From Pontiella sp. (lineage in GTDB: Bacteria; Verrucomicrobiota; Kiritimatiellia; Kiritimatiellales; Pontiellaceae): 7,313 bases of DNA. Position 1 is the first letter of the stretch; each line of letters starts with the position of its first letter. Under the pieces are notes generated by a model, which saw nothing but the letters and a program-made list of their open reading frames with translations, did not search any database and was not told the origin of the DNA. Both the position numbers and the translations under genes were made by a program. Shown in pieces: positions 5,901-7,313 of the stretch. The stretch is from NCBI GenBank assembly GCA_029935255.1, contig JAOZKS010000130.1, forward strand, positions 1 through 7,313. The letters are read 5' to 3'.

Positions 5901-6621
5901 CAAGCATACCAACCTTGAACAGGCCACCCGCGTACCGTTCATCATCAGTGCGCCGGGATATCCTGAAGGAGAGAAAACGGGGGCGCCCGCCGGTTTGTTG
6001 GATCTCTATCCAACCTTGTGCGAACTCGCCGGGTTGCCGATCCCCGAGCAGCCGTTAAGCGAAGCGGTTCCTGACGGGCGACCGTTGGCCGGGCGCAGTC
6101 TGGTTCCGGTTCTGGCGGATCCGTCGGCGCGGGTTCAGACCGGAATCATGAATCATTATGCAAGCGGAACCTATGGCTATGCCTACCGCACCGATCGCTA
6201 TCGCTTTACCGAGTGGATCGATTTCTCCGGGAGGGTGCAGGCGCGCGAACTCTACGACTATGAAACCGATCCGATGGAAACGGTGAACCTAGCCGTCTAT
6301 CCCGAATACGAGGCGCTGATGTATCAATATTCAAAATCCACGCGCGATGCCAGCGAGTGCGGCGGATGCGACCGATTGAAAGCCTCGTCCGCCATGCCGG
6401 AGCCGGCCAGCAGGGTTCTGCCGGAACTGGATGGAAGCGTGAACGGAACGGATATCGAATTGGTGTGGCCCGACGCGGCCGGATCAACCTATAACATTCT
6501 GCAGAAAACCAACTTGCTGGATGCCGCGTGGACGACGAATCAGTCCAATATTGCGGGAAGCCCCGTTGCCTTCCCTGCGGATATGCAGCAGGGGTTCTAC
6601 CAAGTCGAAGTGTCTAACTAA
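2932..6621 (+). CDS. Secreted SGNH esterase-S1 sulfatase fusion
   Basis: A 1229-aa exported enzyme. Order: signal peptide 1-20 (cleavage after A-S-A); uncharacterised beta-rich domain ~22-228; Ig/cadherin-like putative-Ig domain ~230-324 (A-S-D-P-N-G-D-P-M-T-F-S-V ... L-S-G-T-P); beta-sandwich ~326-470 and SGNH hydrolase ~475-650, together like esterases of the CE2 or related type; S1 sulfatase ~661-1145; C-terminal beta module ~1155-1229. SGNH landmarks: G480-D481-S482 (nucleophile), G514, G540-Y-N542, H635. Sulfatase landmarks: D669-D670 metal site, C708-G-P-S-R712 (Cys converted to formylglycine), K-P-H-L-P-F, and D978-H979 with G-E/D-H-x-E-W-x-K991, which is iduronate-2-sulfatase-like. 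It probably removes acyl and sulfate groups from one polysaccharide. Start at ATG 2932: AGGTGG at 2917-2922 and a proper signal peptide; an upstream TTG (2884) would add 16 residues with no ribosome site. A maturase must act elsewhere. The exact substrate cannot be read from the sequence. Confidence 0.88.
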   Translation: MKKTMTILAAATLFASTASAALVNQSFTSQALTSSVMTNDYNAVSVLAGDVVVMTVADNKTYTATPISFSSTAGALTRVDTRASNPYPTSYTAYQTIETPGSYDFRVMAGATLWGRSGLYILRADSGDIDFLASAEFINLDGNSEADQTLSYSWGGGDVTDGIVIEAVGARTSTVTPLDVDVDNDSAATRNLCSATFSGSSFSSTYGFSEGDADKMTSSGVGLIFAEPSASPLPPTFASNPVVASNALQDVAYTETLTDYASDPNGDPMTFSVTPTNTWLSVATSGVLSGTPLVDDLGTNSWTVSVTDGISGTNSATLKIVVTDSEFHSVPLTSSNLYVQGAKFENIDGVGLNFHRLDFGNSYVNVNPVRAKTTTGAKLSFYTRSDTVNLYFDYIPGDENRNSRFGLYQDGAQVDTPYFASVESNIVITLTSQSAPGELVRHDVVLPNWSNPILTRMELKNGEVLETGNPYPSKQMVVLGDSISHGTGQGASYQTYPHIAADIMDLELFNMAVGGGKIAPEVADLLQHFDPVEAIWVLAGYNNWQGGSQSIETIANSYESMLANIRGHQPNAEVFCSTLTATTNIDDLESGVTAVEVRQGVSDVVNARIAAGDTRLHLVDGLSISTTNDLNGAVHFTEDGASNVAINVVAVMDPIVNPPMPNVLFIAIDDINPILGSYGNTLIQTPNMDRLAARGMLFENAHCQWAVCGPSRASLMTSLMPEQGGVMGFTKMRGISADGLRDNSKGMTNLVTIPQHFRNHGYETAASGKINDARCVGSINPEGTINEDGGTVDDPPSWSLGFIKPSGVGSTKAYSPSLGKDLILASESVDQPASDFSDGKIATEGLAFLDTLAAGDKPFFLGVGFKKPHLPFLAPKSSWDLYQHDDFTPHPFQTDMLNVTSYTFNNIKEMRGSYYLETDGGGDAIQITDGILPDDQQKTLLHGYYACISHVDEQVGRLLDELDALGLTRNTIVVLWGDHGFHLGDHNEWGKHTNLEQATRVPFIISAPGYPEGEKTGAPAGLLDLYPTLCELAGLPIPEQPLSEAVPDGRPLAGRSLVPVLADPSARVQTGIMNHYASGTYGYAYRTDRYRFTEWIDFSGRVQARELYDYETDPMETVNLAVYPEYEALMYQYSKSTRDASECGGCDRLKASSAMPEPASRVLPELDGSVNGTDIELVWPDAAGSTYNILQKTNLLDAAWTTNQSNIAGSPVAFPADMQQGFYQVEVSN

Positions 6622-6636
6622 TTCGAGGCAATCCCA

Positions 6637-7313
6637 ATGCGTTTGATAGCTCTACATAATTCTTTATGGCATCTCGTCGCAGAACGTGTAGTCCCGCTTC
6701 ACCTGACCGAAGGGAGGGAAAGCGGTTCGGCCGCCCGTTTGATGAACTCTGTTTTTCTGTCGGTGATCTTTTGTGCATCGGCGGCTTCGGCCTCCGTGGT
6801 GGTTCAGGACTTTCAGGAACAGAGTATGAGCTCCACGGTGATGACCAACGACTACACCGTATCCATTCAGGCTGGAGATGCGGTGGTTCTGGCGCTTACC
6901 GGAAACAAAACGGCGTCCAGCACGCCCATCACCTTTTCGTCCACAGCAGGCGCATTGGAGCAGGTGGATAACTCGCTTGAGGATCCCTATCCCTGTTCGT
7001 ATATGGCCTATCAAATCGTCCAAACCAGCGGGACGTATGATTTCCGGGTTGTCGCTGCGGGCTCCATCACGGCTCGATCAGGGCTCTATATTCTACGTGC
7101 CGGTTCAGGAACGGTTGCACATGTGGCATCGACCACCTTCGCCAGCACCGCCTTAACCACCAGCGACCAAACCCTGCTCTATACATGGAGCGGGAATGCG
7201 GTTACCAACGCCATGGCTCTGGAGTGTGTCTCAAGTCGGTATGAGTCGATCTCGCCACTTTCCAGTACGGAAGACTATTCCAACGAGACACCGGCAAAGC
7301 GCTATCTCGGGCA
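6637..7313 (+). CDS. Secreted protein sharing the uncharacterised N-terminal domain (3' partial)
   Basis: The frame runs off the right edge; 225 complete codons are visible. The mature part begins after A-S-A-A-S-A and matches residues ~21-128 of the preceding esterase-sulfatase: S-x-V-M-T-N-D-Y, I-x-F-S-S-T-A-G-A-L, Y-D-F-R-V, R-S-G-L-Y-I-L-R-A. By hand count 61 of ~107 positions are identical. The remainder is probably another catalytic module beyond the window. Start: ATG 6637 has GAGG at 6625-6628 with an 8-nt spacer and lies 15 bp after the previous stop, but it puts 35 residues, mostly encoded by the 77-bp repeat, before the hydrophobic signal core. The internal ATG 6742 gives a short signal peptide without a positive charge and has no ribosome site in range. 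I prefer 6637, with doubt. It is probably co-transcribed with the esterase-sulfatase gene. Confidence 0.72.
   Translation, partial: MRLIALHNSLWHLVAERVVPLHLTEGRESGSAARLMNSVFLSVIFCASAASASVVVQDFQEQSMSSTVMTNDYTVSIQAGDAVVLALTGNKTASSTPITFSSTAGALEQVDNSLEDPYPCSYMAYQIVQTSGTYDFRVVAAGSITARSGLYILRAGSGTVAHVASTTFASTALTTSDQTLLYTWSGNAVTNAMALECVSSRYESISPLSSTEDYSNETPAKRYLG
6661..6737 (+). repeat. 77-bp dispersed repeat, copy 2, in frame inside a gene
   Basis: Plus-strand partner of 1968-2044, with the same CCGCTT (6695-6700 region) and AAGCGG (6719-6724 region) arms. Here it lies between the ATG at 6637 and the signal-peptide core of the downstream gene and is read without a stop as V-A-E-R-V-V-P-L-H-L-T-E-G-R-E-S-G-S-A-A-R. 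The equivalent frame of copy 1 gives V-A-E-G-V-A-P-L-H-P-T-E-R-R-K-S-G-S-A-A-R. The 63-bp core is a multiple of three, so its presence keeps the frame. Confidence 0.7.

Noticed and set aside
5161..5907. 248-codon open frame on the minus strand
   Set aside because: It lies wholly inside the sulfatase domain, whose plus-strand frame has clear catalytic motifs. No ribosome site or recognisable domain; it is a codon-bias shadow.

Overview
The window most resembles a marine, polysaccharide-degrading member of the Kiritimatiellota/Verrucomicrobiota/Lentisphaerota group; a Pontiella-like genome is my best guess. This rests on a GntR/LacI-hybrid regulator, very large secreted multidomain sulfatases, C-terminal modules of the 'Y-x-x-x-x-S/T-x-D/N-L-x(n)-W' type, GH10-like signal-peptide proteins, and intergenic space full of short dispersed repeats. 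The taxonomy is inferred from family resemblance, not from a search.

Layout. Bases 1-218 are the 3' end of a secreted-type protein, followed by a convincing intrinsic terminator (278-311). A regulator gene (414-1640, 408 aa) joins an N-terminal GntR winged helix to a LacI-type sugar-sensing domain. An ~800-bp gene-free stretch (1641-2438) follows. It holds several hairpins, a large compound palindrome (1895-1948), one copy of a 77-bp dispersed repeat (1968-2044, minus strand), three elements of short words repeating every 9-11 bp, and an orphan intrinsic terminator (2111-2148). It ends in a strong sigma70-type promoter (2379-2408) preceded by three phased 11-bp direct repeats and overlapped by a 15-bp palindrome.

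That promoter reads into a 159-aa exported protein (2439-2918) that looks like the N-terminal stump of a GH10 xylanase-like enzyme, cut off by a frameshift. Next, 13 bp downstream, is the centrepiece: a 1229-aa secreted protein (2932-6621) carrying an uncharacterised N-terminal domain, an Ig/cadherin-like domain, an SGNH (GDSL) carbohydrate-esterase module with its own beta-sandwich, a formylglycine-type S1 sulfatase of the iduronate-2-sulfatase-like kind, and a C-terminal module. Fifteen bases later a second secreted protein begins (6637 to the window end). It carries the same uncharacterised N-terminal domain (about 57% identity over ~107 residues), and its N-terminal coding region contains the second copy of the 77-bp repeat, read in frame.

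Together the genes suggest a transcription unit for an O-acylated, sulfated polysaccharide: the regulator senses a released sugar, and the fused esterase-sulfatase removes acyl and sulfate groups outside the cytoplasm. The substrate and the regulator-promoter link are inferences. The window holds no sulfatase-maturating enzyme, transporter or intact glycosidase.
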